From positions 1 through 64,000 of the forward strand of contig NZ_ACYY01000014.1 in assembly GCF_000176015.1 (NCBI RefSeq): 64,000 nucleotides of DNA. The letters are read 5' to 3'. This document shows, piece by piece, positions 25,132 through 34,314 of the stretch. How positions within the stretch are numbered: position 1 is the first letter of the stretch; every line of letters begins with the position of its first letter. The notes under the pieces are model-generated. The model searched no databases, had not been told where the DNA came from, and was given only the letters and a program-made list of their open reading frames with translations. This stretch comes from Rhodobacter ferrooxidans. Lineage in GTDB: Bacteria; Pseudomonadota; Alphaproteobacteria; Rhodobacterales; Rhodobacteraceae. The translations under genes were made by a program, and so were the position numbers.

Positions 25132-25452
25132 TCAGGTGACGGGGCGACTGCGCAGGAACAGATAGAGCGGCAGGCCGCAAGAGACGCCGATGCCAAAGGT
25201 GGCCGGGATGGCGATCAGCGCCAGCCAGTTCTTGCGCACCGTGGTTTCGGCGACGATCCAGACGGTCAGGCTGATGGCGGCAATCGTCAGATCCCAGGTC
25301 AGACCGGTGGTGGAGGCGTTGACATACCACGCGTCGATCATCGCACCGAAGCCGCCGTCGTTTTCCCGCATGTAGCGCAGGAAGTAATACATCGGGTGGA
25401 TGGCGCCCCAGGTGGCAAGGGCGAGGTAAAGCAGCCGCAGCGGCGAGATCAT
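25132..25452 (-). CDS. DUF2834 membrane protein
   Basis: 106 residues with three hydrophobic segments. It begins MISPLRLLYLALATWGAIHP and contains 'YYFLRYMRENDGGFGAMIDAW', 'LTWDLTIAAISLTVWIVAE' and the family's closing motif 'GVSCGLPLYLFLRS'. The ATG at 25452 overlaps the preceding lipoprotein stop (TGATG); a GTG one codon earlier is also possible. Function is unknown; it is tightly embedded in the argH-lysA operon. Confidence 0.85.
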   Translation of the reverse strand: MISPLRLLYLALATWGAIHPMYYFLRYMRENDGGFGAMIDAWYVNASTTGLTWDLTIAAISLTVWIVAETTVRKNWLALIAIPATFGIGVSCGLPLYLFLRSRPVT

Positions 25453-25577
25453 CACAACTCCAGCCCGAATGTCGCTTCGCCGGTGACGCTCAGGCCGGGG
25501 GCCGGGGCGGGTTCGGGCGCACCGTCAACGCCGCAGGCGGCCAGCAGCAGGGCGGATATCAGCAGGATTTTGGGCAT
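25452..25577 (-). CDS. 41-residue lipoprotein between argH and DUF2834
   Basis: A short frame coding [16 protein letters not shown], a textbook lipoprotein signal with Cys at residue 15, and a 26-residue mature chain rich in Pro and Ala that ends TGEATFGLEL. Start and stop overlap the neighbours by one base each (TGATG), so argH, this gene and DUF2834 are translationally linked. Such mini-lipoproteins after argH recur in this family. Function unknown. Confidence 0.75.
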   Translation of the reverse strand: MPKILLISALLLAACGVDGAPEPAPAPGLSVTGEATFGLEL

Positions 25578-26986
25578 CAGAGTCTCTCCTTCCAGCGGGT
25601 GATCTGGGCGCGCACCTGATCGGGGGCGGTGCCGCCATAGGAGGTGCGGCTGCGCACCGAATTTTCCACCCCGAGCACGGCGAAAACCTCTGCGCGGATG
25701 CCGGGGTGGACCGATTGCATCTGATCCAGCGTCAGGTCGGGCAGATCGACGCCTTGCTGTTCCGCCAGCGCCACCAGCGTTCCGGTCACATGATGCGCCT
25801 CGCGGAACGGCAGGCCAAGCGCGCGCACCAGCCAGTCGGCAAGATCGGTGGCGGTGGAAAAGCCCGAGGCGGCGGCGGCGGCGAGGTTTTCGCGCAGCGC
25901 CGTCATGTCGCCCACCATGCCGGTCATCGCGGCCAGCCCCAGCATCAGCGTGTCGGCGGCGTCGAACACCTGTTCCTTGTCCTCTTGCATGTCCTTGGAA
26001 TAGGTCAGCGGCAGGCCCTTCATCACGGTGAACAGCGCCACAGTGGCGCCAAGGATGCGGCCCAGCTTGGCGCGCAGCAACTCGGCGGCATCGGGGTTCT
26101 TTTTCTGCGGCATGATCGACGAGCCGGTGGTCCAGCGGTCCGACAGCCGCACGAAGCGGAACTGCGCCGAGGACCAGATCACCAGCTCTTCGGCAAAGCG
26201 CGACAGGTGCATGGCGCAGATGCTGGAGGCCGACAGGAACTCCAGCGCGAAATCGCGGTCACTGACCGAATCGAGGCTGTTGGCGGTGGGGCGGGCAAAG
26301 CCCAGCGCCGCAGCGGTCATCGCGCGGTCGATGGGGAACGAGGTGCCCGCCAGCGCCGCCGCCCCCAGCGGACATTCGTTCATCCGGGCGCGGGCATCGG
26401 CAAAGCGCGAGGCGTCGCGGGCCAGCATTTCCACATAGGCCAGCATGTGATGGCCCCAGGTGACGGGTTGCGCGGTTTGCAGATGGGTGAAGCCGGGCAT
26501 CACCCAATCGGCACCCGCCTCGGCCTGCGCCAGAAACGCGCGCATCAGCGCCTCGATCCCCGCAATCGCCGCATCGCACTGATCACGCACCCACAGCCGG
26601 AAATCCACCGCCACCTGATCATTGCGCGACCGCGCCGTGTGCAGTCGCCCCGCCGGTTCGCCGATGATTTCCTTCAGCCGGTTTTCCACATTCATGTGAA
26701 TGTCTTCCAGATCGGTGCGGAAGGTGAAACTTCCGGTCTCGATTTCTGACAACACCGTGAGCAGGCCTTCCCCGATGGCCTCGGCATCCGTATTGGAAAG
26801 GATACCGGTGGCGGCCAGCATGGCGGCATGGGCGCGCGAGCCTGCGATGTCTTGCGCGGCCAGCCTGCGGTCGAAACCGATCGAGGCGTTGATCGCCTGC
26901 ATGATCGCGTCCGGCCCGGCGGCAAAGCGGCCGCCCCACATGGCATTGGCCGTCTGGGGGGCGGTTTGGGAAACGGAACGGGTCAT
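25577..26986 (-). CDS. argH: argininosuccinate lyase
   Basis: 469 residues from ATG 26986 ([21 protein letters not shown]). Fumarase/aspartase-superfamily signatures: '[11 protein letters not shown]', '[18 protein letters not shown]', '[17 protein letters not shown]', and the flexible signature loop '[18 protein letters not shown]'. It splits argininosuccinate into arginine and fumarate. It leads the argH-lipoprotein-DUF2834-lysA operon and is divergent from tlpA, with only 21 nt between the two starts, so their promoters must overlap the coding ends. Confidence 0.97.
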   Translation of the reverse strand: MTRSVSQTAPQTANAMWGGRFAAGPDAIMQAINASIGFDRRLAAQDIAGSRAHAAMLAATGILSNTDAEAIGEGLLTVLSEIETGSFTFRTDLEDIHMNVENRLKEIIGEPAGRLHTARSRNDQVAVDFRLWVRDQCDAAIAGIEALMRAFLAQAEAGADWVMPGFTHLQTAQPVTWGHHMLAYVEMLARDASRFADARARMNECPLGAAALAGTSFPIDRAMTAAALGFARPTANSLDSVSDRDFALEFLSASSICAMHLSRFAEELVIWSSAQFRFVRLSDRWTTGSSIMPQKKNPDAAELLRAKLGRILGATVALFTVMKGLPLTYSKDMQEDKEQVFDAADTLMLGLAAMTGMVGDMTALRENLAAAAASGFSTATDLADWLVRALGLPFREAHHVTGTLVALAEQQGVDLPDLTLDQMQSVHPGIRAEVFAVLGVENSVRSRTSYGGTAPDQVRAQITRWKERL

Positions 26987-27007
26987 GCGCTGGCCTTTGG
27001 AGGAATG

Positions 27008-27562
27008 ATGGTGCGGTTCGGATTTGCTGTTCTCTATACGGCCTTGCTGTTTGGTGCAAATCCCGTGGCGGCGGATATCGCCCTGGCCGATGCGCTGCGC
27101 GAGGGCGACATGCGCAAGCTGGTGTTCAGCCCCGAGGCCAAGCCGCTGCCCGCGGTCGGGCTGCTGGGGCTGGACGATGCGCCGCGGACGCTGGCCGAGT
27201 TTCGCGGCAAATGGGTGGTGCTGAACTTCTGGGCCACCTGGTGCCCGCCATGCCGCGCCGAAATGCCGGGGCTGGAGCGGTTGCAGGCGGCGATGGGCAA
27301 CGAGCGGTTGCAGGTGGTGACGGTGGCGACGGGGCGCAACCCGCTGCCTGCCATTCAGAAATTCCTGGCAGAGGTCGGTGTGACGCATCTGACCGCACTG
27401 CGCGACCCCAAGTCGGAACTGGGGCGGGCCATGGCGGTGATGGGCTTGCCGGTGACGGTGATCCTTGACCCCGAAGGCCGCGAGGTCGGCCGGATGCTGG
27501 GCGAGGCCGACTGGGACAGCGACAATGCAAGGGCCGTGTTGACGGCGCTGACCGGGGGCTGA
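27008..27562 (+). CDS. tlpA: TlpA-like periplasmic thiol:disulfide oxidoreductase
   Basis: 184 residues. A signal peptide (residues 1-22, ending PVAA) leads into a thioredoxin fold with the active site Cys79-Pro-Pro-Cys82 in '[20 protein letters not shown]' and the cis-Pro region '[15 protein letters not shown]'. TlpA-type proteins reduce periplasmic disulfides, often for cytochrome oxidase copper-site assembly. ATG 27008 is preferred to the adjacent ATG 27005 because of spacing from GGAGG. Divergent from argH. Its stop directly abuts that of the convergent DUF2087 gene. Confidence 0.88.
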   Translation: MVRFGFAVLYTALLFGANPVAADIALADALREGDMRKLVFSPEAKPLPAVGLLGLDDAPRTLAEFRGKWVVLNFWATWCPPCRAEMPGLERLQAAMGNERLQVVTVATGRNPLPAIQKFLAEVGVTHLTALRDPKSELGRAMAVMGLPVTVILDPEGREVGRMLGEADWDSDNARAVLTALTGG

Positions 27563-28093
27563 TCAGCCGCTGTTCAGGTGGCGGATCAGCGCCGCAGCCT
27601 CGGGCGTCGGGCGTTGCTCGATCCGGCGGTAGTCGCGGCAATCCTCGGTGCGGCTGATCAGTTTCATCTGCCACAGGGTGCGGCGCAGGATGGCGGCATC
27701 TCCGAAGCAATGCAGATCGTTCAGGCGGGCGCTGATCTGGCGCTCGGTCATGCTTTCGCGCGGCGGCAGGCGGGCCCACAGTGCCCACAGCGCCAGTTGC
27801 TGCTGCGAGGTGCGGGCAGGCCAGCTTTGCAGGCGGCCCTGGCCGTCGAAATACCGCAGCACCTGCGCCACGCGGGTCATGTCGGCAGATGCGGGCGCAG
27901 GGGTGGCCAGCCGGTCGCCCGCCCGGGCCGAGGCTTGCAGGTGCTGAAGATTGCGAAAGCCCGCGCCGCGCGCCAGCATGTTCATCAGCCCAAGGTGGCC
28001 GGGCAGGGTTTCGGCGTGCTGCAGTTGCTGGTGCAGTGATCGGGTCAGGGCCGACAGGTCATCGACCTGAAAGGGATGCAGGGTCCGGGTCAT
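27563..28093 (-). CDS. DUF2087 domain protein
   Basis: 176 residues from ATG 28093 with GAGGA 5 nt upstream. Residues 1-75 are helical and include 'LPGHLGLMNMLARGAGFRNLQHL', a pattern also seen in proteins fused to DUF2087. Residues about 80-170 match DUF2087: 'VLRYFDGQGRLQSWPAR', 'LWARLPPRESMTERQISARL', 'FGDAAILRRTLWQMKLISRT' and a terminal 'CRDYRRIEQRPTPEAAALI'. The domain resembles a winged helix and is often attached to regulators. No catalytic residues are evident. Confidence 0.8.
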   Translation of the reverse strand: MTRTLHPFQVDDLSALTRSLHQQLQHAETLPGHLGLMNMLARGAGFRNLQHLQASARAGDRLATPAPASADMTRVAQVLRYFDGQGRLQSWPARTSQQQLALWALWARLPPRESMTERQISARLNDLHCFGDAAILRRTLWQMKLISRTEDCRDYRRIEQRPTPEAAALIRHLNSG

Positions 28094-28267
28094 CTTGTCC
28101 TCATGGCGTGCCGGGCGGGGTCGCTGGTCACCGGCTTGCGAACAGGCACGCGATGGGAAAGAGGTATGCGCGTCCGTGGCAGGTTTAGCTGTCCTTGCGG
28201 ACCGGTGACGCCTGGGTGAACTGCTGACCCTGCGGGCAGAGTGCCGCGATTGGCGGGGGACTGCAAG

Positions 28268-28335
28268 GGGTGGTTGGGGGCAGAGCGGGGGGCTGTCTGC
28301 CCCCAACCACCCGAGGATATTTGTGCAGAGAAGAA
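28268..28335. repeat. gene-end palindromic element, copy 2
   Basis: A perfect 17-bp stem (28268-28284 with 28296-28312) encloses an 11-nt GGGGGG-containing loop and is followed by CGAGGATATTTGTGCAGAGAAGAAA, ending 1 nt before the stop of tag. The tail is the closest match to the copy inside xdhB. The rest of the 243-nt gap between the DUF2087 start and tag holds no gene I can support. Confidence 0.85.
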
Positions 28336-28336
28336 A

Positions 28337-28915
28337 TCAGGGGGGCGGGGAGAGGGCCTTGTGGCGGTGGCAACTGGTCAGGTGGTCGTTGACCAGACCG
28401 GTGGCTTGCAGGAAGGCATAGGTGATGGTGGGGCCGCAGAACTTGAAGCCATCGGATTTCAGATCGCGCGAGATGCGGCGGGAAAGCTCGGTTTCCGTCG
28501 GGATTTCGCCGAGGGTGGCGAAGTTGTTCTGCAACGGTTGGCCATCGAGGTGGCGCCAGAGGTAATCAGCGAAGGGCATCCGTTCCTGCACCGCCAGATA
28601 GGCGCGGGCCGAGGCGATGGCGGCCTCGATCTTGCCGCGGTGACGCACGATGCCGGGGTCGGCCAGCAAGCGCGTGACTTCCGCATCACCCCAGCGGGCG
28701 ATGGTTTCGGGGTGAAAGCCGTCAAAGGCGGCGCGAAAGGCCTCGCGCTTGCGCAGGATGGTGATCCAGGCAAGCCCCGCCTGAAAACCGTCGAGGATCA
28801 GCTTTTCCCACAGCGCCCGGCTGTCGTGTTCCGGCACGCCCCATTCACGATCGTGATAGGCCACATACAGCGGGTCGGTGCCGCACCAGGGGCAGCGGGT
28901 TTTGGCGTCTTGCAT
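28337..28915 (-). CDS. tag: DNA-3-methyladenine glycosylase I
   Basis: 192 residues. The signature N-terminus 'RCPWCGTDPLYVAYHDREWGVP' supplies zinc ligands, followed by 'LWEKLILDGFQAGLAWITIL' with the helix-hairpin region and 'SDGFKFCGPTITYAFLQATGLVNDH'; the C-terminal 'TSCHRHK' supplies the other zinc ligands. It excises 3-methyladenine from alkylated DNA. It is divergent from the EAL gene. Confidence 0.95.
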   Translation of the reverse strand: MQDAKTRCPWCGTDPLYVAYHDREWGVPEHDSRALWEKLILDGFQAGLAWITILRKREAFRAAFDGFHPETIARWGDAEVTRLLADPGIVRHRGKIEAAIASARAYLAVQERMPFADYLWRHLDGQPLQNNFATLGEIPTETELSRRISRDLKSDGFKFCGPTITYAFLQATGLVNDHLTSCHRHKALSPPP

Positions 28916-29029
28916 CGCGGCGGCCTTCTTTGTGCGGACAATTGATGGAAAATGCCGAATTTCACCCGGAATTTACCTCTGCGGCGGCAATATGTCGATG
29001 GTTTCAGGGGCATCCGGGAAGGGTCGGCG

Positions 29030-29875
29030 ATGAAAGCACCAGAGCGCAAGCAGCGGCTGGCGGTGGCGGCGGGCGACGCCAACCCGCTGGCTTACGTCAT
29101 TTCGCAGAACGACGCCGAAACCCTTGCCATGGTGCAGGCGGCGCTGGAAACCAGGCGGCTGCGGCTGGCATTCCAGCCGGTGGTATTGGCCGCCGACCCC
29201 GACAAGGTGGCGTTCTACGAAGGCTTCATCCGGGTGCTTGACGTGACCGGCCGGGTGATTCCGGCACGCGACTTCATGGGGGCGATCGAAACGCAGGAAC
29301 TGGGCCGTCTGATCGACTGTGCCGCGCTGGAAATGGGGCTTTCGACCTTGGCACGGCAGACCGATATCCGGCTGGCCATCAACATGTCGGCGCGCTCCAT
29401 CGGCTATCCGCGGTGGATGAAAACGCTGAAACGCGGGCTGCAACTGTCGCCCACCATCGGCGAGCGGCTGATCCTGGAGATCACCGAAAGCTCGGCCATG
29501 CTGGTGCCGGAACTGGTGATGGCCTTCATGGACGACCTGCAGCGCGAGGGCATCGCCTTTGCCCTGGACGATTTTGGCGCGGGCTTCACTGCCTTTCGTC
29601 ATCTGAAGGACTTTTTCTTTGATATCATCAAGATAGATGGCCAGTTCATTCGTGGAATCCACCGCGACCGCGACAATCAGGTGCTGACAGCGGCGCTGGC
29701 GCAGATTGCGCGGCAGTTCGACATGTTCACCGTGGCTGAATCGGTGGAAACGGTCGAGGATGCCGAATACCTGCGGTCTGTCGGGATTGATTGCCTGCAG
29801 GGCTATCTTTTCGGAGCGCCCACCGCCAGCCCGGGTTTTGCCATCGACGCCAAGGATGGACAGCGCACCGGCTAA
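29030..29875 (+). CDS. EAL-domain cyclic di-GMP phosphodiesterase
   Basis: 281 residues from ATG 29030, which has GGGAAGGG upstream. A single EAL domain without sensor or membrane parts. The name-giving triplet is EGF (Glu64) rather than EAL, but the catalytic and metal ligands appear intact: Asn118 (AINMS), Glu150 (LEITES), Asp180-Asp181 (LDDFGAGF), Lys201 (IIKIDGQF), Glu237 (AESVE) and Gln257 (CLQGYLFG). It should hydrolyse c-di-GMP in the cytoplasm. Its partner sensor must act in trans, or the protein is constitutive. Confidence 0.88.
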   Translation: MKAPERKQRLAVAAGDANPLAYVISQNDAETLAMVQAALETRRLRLAFQPVVLAADPDKVAFYEGFIRVLDVTGRVIPARDFMGAIETQELGRLIDCAALEMGLSTLARQTDIRLAINMSARSIGYPRWMKTLKRGLQLSPTIGERLILEITESSAMLVPELVMAFMDDLQREGIAFALDDFGAGFTAFRHLKDFFFDIIKIDGQFIRGIHRDRDNQVLTAALAQIARQFDMFTVAESVETVEDAEYLRSVGIDCLQGYLFGAPTASPGFAIDAKDGQRTG

Positions 29876-30018
29876 GCCGGCGGAGCCTCGCGCAAATTGC
29901 CGTTCCAGCGGCGCGATTGCGTGCAAAATCCTTGCGTTTGCGGCCAAGGATGCTTAGCCATGCTGCAAAGCGGCGAAGGCGGCCTTCGCGCAGCTTCGAC
30001 CAAGGGAGAGGACCACAA

Positions 30019-31194
30019 ATGACCAATGTCGTGATCGTTTCGGCGGGGCGCACCGCCGTCGGCAGTTTCAACGGCGCGTTTGCCGCCACGCCTGCGCACG
30101 AACTTGGCGCTGCGGTGATCTCGGCGGTGCTGGAGCGGGCCGGGGTGGACAAGGCCGAAGTGTCCGAAACCATTCTGGGCCAGGTGCTGACCGCGGGTCA
30201 GGGCCAGAACCCGGCGCGTCAGGCGCATATCCGCGCCGGTCTGCCGATCGAATCCTCGGCCTGGACCATCAACCAGGTCTGCGGCTCGGGCCTGCGGACG
30301 GTGGCCTTGGGCGCGCAGCACATCATGCTGGGCGACGCCGATGTGGTGGTTGCAGGCGGTCAGGAAAGCATGTCGCTGTCCACCCATGTGGCGCATCTGC
30401 GCGCCGGCCAGAAGATGGGCGATCTGAACTTCATCGACAGCATGATCCGCGACGGGCTGTGGGATGCGTTCAACGGCTATCACATGGGGGTTACGGCGGA
30501 AAACGTCGCCTCCAAGTGGCAGATCACCCGCGAACAGCAGGATGCTTTCGCCGTGGCCAGCCAGAACAAGGCCGAAGCGGCACAGAACGCCGGCAAGTTC
30601 GCCGCCGAAATCGTGCCGTTCGTGATCAAGACCCGCAAGGGCGATGTGACGGTGGATCAGGATGAATACATCCGCCACGGCGCCACGCTGGATGCGATGG
30701 CCAAGCTGCGCCCGGCCTTCGCCAAGGATGGCACGGTGACCGCGGGCAACGCCTCGGGGCTGAACGATGGTGCGGCGATGGTGCTGTTGATGTCGGAAGC
30801 CGAGGCGCTGCGGCGCGGGCTGACGCCGCTGGCGCGGATTGCGTCGTGGGCGACGGCGGGGGTGGACCCGGCGCTGATGGGCTCGGGGCCGATTCCGGCC
30901 AGCCGCAAGGCGCTTGCCAAGGCCGGCTGGAGCGTTGCCGATCTGGATCTGGTCGAGGCCAACGAGGCGTTTGCCGCCCAGGCCTGCGCCGTGAACAAGG
31001 ACATGGGCTGGAACCCGGATATCGTTAACGTCAACGGCGGCGCGATTGCCATCGGCCACCCGATCGGCGCTTCGGGCTGCCGCATCCTGAACACGCTGCT
31101 GCACGAAATGGGTCGCCGCGACGCCAAGAAGGGTCTTGCGACGCTGTGCATCGGCGGCGGCATGGGTGTGGCGCTCTGCCTCGAGCGGCCGTAA
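30019..31194 (+). CDS. phaA: acetyl-CoA acetyltransferase (beta-ketothiolase)
   Basis: 391 residues. Active-site residues are visible: Cys in '[17 protein letters not shown]', His in '[19 protein letters not shown]' and the closing Cys in '[18 protein letters not shown]'. Also 'VAGGQESMS' and '[12 protein letters not shown]'. It condenses two acetyl-CoA to acetoacetyl-CoA. Followed by phaB in the same direction, it feeds polyhydroxybutyrate synthesis and the ethylmalonyl-CoA pathway, to which mcl1 in this window also belongs. Confidence 0.95.
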   Translation: MTNVVIVSAGRTAVGSFNGAFAATPAHELGAAVISAVLERAGVDKAEVSETILGQVLTAGQGQNPARQAHIRAGLPIESSAWTINQVCGSGLRTVALGAQHIMLGDADVVVAGGQESMSLSTHVAHLRAGQKMGDLNFIDSMIRDGLWDAFNGYHMGVTAENVASKWQITREQQDAFAVASQNKAEAAQNAGKFAAEIVPFVIKTRKGDVTVDQDEYIRHGATLDAMAKLRPAFAKDGTVTAGNASGLNDGAAMVLLMSEAEALRRGLTPLARIASWATAGVDPALMGSGPIPASRKALAKAGWSVADLDLVEANEAFAAQACAVNKDMGWNPDIVNVNGGAIAIGHPIGASGCRILNTLLHEMGRRDAKKGLATLCIGGGMGVALCLERP

Positions 31195-31219
31195 TCCGCG
31201 ATTATTTCTGCAAATGCAA

Positions 31220-31258
31220 AAACCGGGACGCAACAATGTTGCGCCCCGGTTTCATTTT
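31220..31258 (+). terminator. intercistronic hairpin between phaA and phaB
   Basis: Outer stem AAACCGGG / CCCGGTTT, one A-C mismatch, inner stem CGCAAC / GTTGCG with a 3-nt loop (31220-31252), followed by CATTTT. It resembles an intrinsic terminator placed between two genes normally expressed together, so it may act as partial terminator or RNA-stability element for phaA. Confidence 0.75.
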
Positions 31259-31298
31259 GGGTAACAGCATTTCAACAGTATTGCCTTAGGGAGGAATC

Positions 31299-32021
31299 AT
31301 GTCGAAAATTGCTTTGGTCACCGGCGGGTCGCGTGGAATCGGGGCGGCGATCTCGGTCGCGCTGAAGGAGGCGGGCTATACCGTGGCCGCCAACTATGCC
31401 GGCAACGACGAGGCCGCGGCCAAGTTCACCGCCGAGACCGGGATCAAGACCTACAAATGGTCGGTGGCCGATTATGACGCCTGCGCCGCCGGGATTGCCC
31501 AGGTCGAGGCCGATCTGGGGCCGGTGTCGGTGCTGGTCAACAACGCCGGTATCACCCGCGATGCGATGTTCCACCGCATGACCCGCCAGCAGTGGCAAGA
31601 GGTGATGGACACCAACCTGAACGGCTTGTTCAACATGACCCATCCGCTGTGGACCGGCATGCGCGACCGCAAGTTCGGCCGGGTGATCAATATTTCTTCG
31701 ATCAACGGCCAGAAGGGGCAGGCCGGGCAGGCCAACTATTCGGCGGCCAAGGCGGGCGATCTGGGCTTCACCAAGGCCTTGGCGCAGGAAGGTGCCCGCG
31801 CTGGCATCACCGTGAATGCCATTTGCCCGGGCTATATCGGCACCGAGATGGTGATGGCGGTGCCGGAAAAGGTGCGCGAATCGATCATCGCGCAGATCCC
31901 GGTCGGGCGTCTGGGCGAGGCGACGGAAATCGCGCGCTGCGTGGTGTTCCTGGCCTCGGATGACGCGGGCTTCATCACCGGCTCGACGATTTCGGCCAAC
32001 GGCGGGCAGTTCGTGGTCTGA
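31299..32021 (+). CDS. phaB: acetoacetyl-CoA reductase (NADPH)
   Basis: 240 residues, a short-chain dehydrogenase. The cofactor motif is 'ALVTGGSRGIGAAISVAL', then 'VLVNNAGITRD', the catalytic Ser in 'RVINISSINGQKGQAGQ' and Tyr-x-x-x-Lys in 'ANYSAAKAGDLGFTKALAQE'. It reduces acetoacetyl-CoA to (R)-3-hydroxybutyryl-CoA. A strong GGGAGGAA ribosome site precedes the ATG. Confidence 0.95.
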   Translation: MSKIALVTGGSRGIGAAISVALKEAGYTVAANYAGNDEAAAKFTAETGIKTYKWSVADYDACAAGIAQVEADLGPVSVLVNNAGITRDAMFHRMTRQQWQEVMDTNLNGLFNMTHPLWTGMRDRKFGRVINISSINGQKGQAGQANYSAAKAGDLGFTKALAQEGARAGITVNAICPGYIGTEMVMAVPEKVRESIIAQIPVGRLGEATEIARCVVFLASDDAGFITGSTISANGGQFVV

Positions 32022-32030
32022 CAAAGCGGC

Positions 32031-32061
32031 GCGCGCCCTCTTTGCTTCCTTGCGGGCGCGC
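32031..32061 (+). terminator. GC hairpin after phaB
   Basis: Perfect 8-bp stem GCGCGCCC / GGGCGCGC with a 15-nt loop, 10 nt after the phaB stop. There is no T-run, so it is more likely a 3' stability stem than a classical terminator. Confidence 0.45.
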
Positions 32062-32130
32062 ATCGGTGGATCAGCGATGAAAGCCGCCAAGGCTTGAAGA
32101 GCGGCGCGTTTCGGGCCATGGCTTGCCGCC

Positions 32131-33012
32131 ATGACCCGCGCCCGTGCCACGCTCATCGGTTTTTCCGCGATCCTGCTGTGGTCGCTCCTGGCGCTGTTCA
32201 CCGTCGGCTCGGCCCCGGTGCCGCCGTTCCTTTTGAACGCGCTGTGTTTCGGCATCGGCGGCAGTATCGGCCTGCTCTGGATGCTGTCCGGCGCAGGCAT
32301 CGGCGTGCTGCGCGGCGTGTCGTGGAAGGTCTATGCCTTCGGCACCGCCGGTCTGTTCGGTTATCACTTCCTGTATTTCAGTGCCTTGCGGATGGCGCCC
32401 GCCGCCGAGGCCGGTCTGGTTTCCTATCTTTGGCCCTTGTTCATCGTGCTGCTGTCGGGCCTGCTGCCGGGCGAGCGGTTGACGGCACAGCACATCCTTG
32501 GTGCGCTGCTGGCCTTCGCCGGGGTGGCGCTGATCGTGCTGCGCGGCGGCGCTGCGTTTCCGGCAGGTGCGGCGGCGGGGCTGGGGTTGGCGTTCTTGTG
32601 CGCCATCACCTGGGCGGTTTATTCGGTGGCCTCACGTCGGCTGGGCGCCGTGCCGACCGAGGCGGTGGCGGTGTTCTGTCTGGCCACCGCAGCGCTGTCT
32701 TTGGTCGCCCATCTGGCGCTGGAAACCACCGTTTGGCCAGTGGGGGCCCTGGGCTGGGGTTCGGTTCTGGCGTTGGGCGTTGGCCCGGTCGGCATCGCGT
32801 TCTTCACTTGGGACATCGGCATGAAGCGCGGCGACATCCAGATGCTTGGGGTGGCGTCTTATGCTGCGCCGCTGCTGTCAACGCTGGCGTTGGTGCTTTC
32901 GGGCAACGCGCAGGCGTCGCGCAGCATCGCCATCGCCGCGGTCATGATTACCGCAGGCGCTGCACTGGCGGCTCGCGCCAGTGCAGCATCGCGCAATCCT
33001 GATGCAAACTGA
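32131..33012 (+). CDS. DMT-superfamily exporter (EamA, YddG-like)
   Basis: 293 residues, ten predicted helices arranged as two EamA repeats. It begins MTRARATLIGFSAILLWSLLALF and has 'GYHFLYFSALRMAPAAEAGLVSYLWPLFIVLLSGLLPGE', typical of the YddG aromatic amino acid exporter subgroup, and 'IAFFTWDIGMKRGDIQMLGVASYAAPLLSTL' in repeat two. It sits in the inner membrane. The substrate is inferred; other amino acids or drugs are possible. Confidence 0.85.
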   Translation: MTRARATLIGFSAILLWSLLALFTVGSAPVPPFLLNALCFGIGGSIGLLWMLSGAGIGVLRGVSWKVYAFGTAGLFGYHFLYFSALRMAPAAEAGLVSYLWPLFIVLLSGLLPGERLTAQHILGALLAFAGVALIVLRGGAAFPAGAAAGLGLAFLCAITWAVYSVASRRLGAVPTEAVAVFCLATAALSLVAHLALETTVWPVGALGWGSVLALGVGPVGIAFFTWDIGMKRGDIQMLGVASYAAPLLSTLALVLSGNAQASRSIAIAAVMITAGAALAARASAASRNPDAN

Positions 33013-33017
33013 ACAGC

Positions 33018-33185
33018 TTAGACCTGCGCCAGCCGTTCGATCTCTTCCTTGATCTTCAGCTTTTGCTTCTTGAGTTCGGCGATTTCAAGATCGTCCGAAC
33101 CCGGGCTGCGCTGGATTTTCTCTACCTGTTCCGAGAGGGCCTCATGCTTGCGCCGAAGTTCAGCCAGATGTGCGGCGACGGTCAT
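33018..33185 (-). CDS. YdcH family (DUF465) small coiled-coil protein
   Basis: 55 residues: MTVAAHLAELRRKHEALSEQ, then VEKIQRSPGSDDLEIAELKK and a helical tail QKLKIKEEIERLAQV. The two-helix, heavily charged pattern with 'EIAELKKQKLKIKEEI' is diagnostic of DUF465. An excellent AGGAGG lies upstream of ATG 33185. Cytoplasmic; role unknown. Confidence 0.9.
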   Translation of the reverse strand: MTVAAHLAELRRKHEALSEQVEKIQRSPGSDDLEIAELKKQKLKIKEEIERLAQV

Positions 33186-33284
33186 GTTCATCCTCCTGAG
33201 ATTGGTCCGTTCCCCGTCATTCCATCACATATCCCGAACCTTGTCACGAGACCGTCGCATAAAATGACGCCTCCGATGGTGAAA

Positions 33285-34043
33285 TCAGCGCCAGAGGTCG
33301 CAAAGGTCGGCACCATCGCGCAGCACGGCGCGGGCCTGTGGGCTGTGGCTGTCGCGGTCGATGTCATGCGCCACCCCTGCGTGCATGATGAACGGCGGCA
33401 GCAACCGGAAGGCGGCGCGCCCTCCCTTGCGGGCTTGCACAATCACCCGCAGCGCCGGGCGGCCTTCGCGCGGGGCAAGCGGCAGCACGGCGACCGATCC
33501 CAGACGCGCATCCATCGCCGCCAGCGCCTCGGGCAGCCGGTCGGTGCCCAGGATCAGCGTCAGCCAGCCGCCGGGGGCCAGCCTGCGGGTGGCGGACTCG
33601 ATCCACAGCGCCAGCGGTTGCGATGTGCGCAGCGCCATGTCGCGGCCGGCGTCGGGCGAGGCGCTGCCGGTGGTCGGGTAATACGGCGGATTGGCGATCA
33701 CATGGTCGAAATCGCGCAGCAACACGCCGGGCATCTGCGCCAGATCGCCCTCCACCACCTCCAGCGCCAACCCGTTGCGGGCGGCGTTACGGCGGGCCAG
33801 ATCGGCATAATCGGCCTGCAATTCCAGCCCGGCCAGCGCCAACCCCGGCACCCGGGCGCCAAGGCACAACACCGCCGTGCCCGCGCCGCAGCCCAGATCC
33901 AGCACCGACTGCCCCGCACTGGCCCCCACACAAGCCGCCAGCAGCACCGGGTCCGAGGCCGCGCGATAGCCCCGCCGCGGTTGCAACAGATGCAGACGAC
34001 CCCCCAGAAAGGCATCATCGCTGAGGTCGGTTTCGGCAAACAC
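33285..34043 (-). CDS. tRNA1(Val) adenine-N6 methyltransferase-like protein (TrmN6 family)
   Basis: 252 residues from GTG 34043. Class I methyltransferase: 'GYRAASDPVLLAACVGA', SAM motif 'VLDLGCGAGTAVLCLGAR', 'LAGLELQADYADLARRNA' and the N6-adenine signature 'FDHVIANPPYYPTTGSASP'. E. coli TrmN6 methylates A37 of tRNA1(Val). The GTG directly follows the stop of the DUF2007 gene, so they are co-transcribed. The exact RNA target is inferred from family. Confidence 0.82.
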   Translation of the reverse strand: MFAETDLSDDAFLGGRLHLLQPRRGYRAASDPVLLAACVGASAGQSVLDLGCGAGTAVLCLGARVPGLALAGLELQADYADLARRNAARNGLALEVVEGDLAQMPGVLLRDFDHVIANPPYYPTTGSASPDAGRDMALRTSQPLALWIESATRRLAPGGWLTLILGTDRLPEALAAMDARLGSVAVLPLAPREGRPALRVIVQARKGGRAAFRLLPPFIMHAGVAHDIDRDSHSPQARAVLRDGADLCDLWR

Positions 34044-34259
34044 CTACAGCCCCGTCGCGATATCGTTGTCGGCCAGCACGATCCGCGCCCGCCACAGATC
34101 AGGGTCGGCCACCATCAATCTGCGCGGCAATATGCCAAGGCTGCCGTCCAGGATGCTCATGTGGACGTCCAGCACAAACACCGCTATATCCTCGCCCTGA
34201 AGCAGGGCCGAGGCAAAGGCGATGATCGTGGGGTCAGCGCTGCGCAGAAGTTCTTTCAT
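34044..34259 (-). CDS. DUF2007 family small protein
   Basis: 71 residues from ATG 34259: MKELLRSADPTIIAFASALL, then 'VFVLDVHMSILDGSLGILPRRLMVADPDLWRARIVLAD'. The pattern matches DUF2007 (putative signal-transducing, ferredoxin-like fold). It is immediately upstream of the methyltransferase gene with no gap and divergent from the polyprenyl synthase gene. Confidence 0.85.
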   Translation of the reverse strand: MKELLRSADPTIIAFASALLQGEDIAVFVLDVHMSILDGSLGILPRRLMVADPDLWRARIVLADNDIATGL

Positions 34260-34314
34260 GGCAACGAGATAATCGGCTGGCCGGCGGTCTGTCGAGGGCA
34301 GTGACGGGGAAGTG

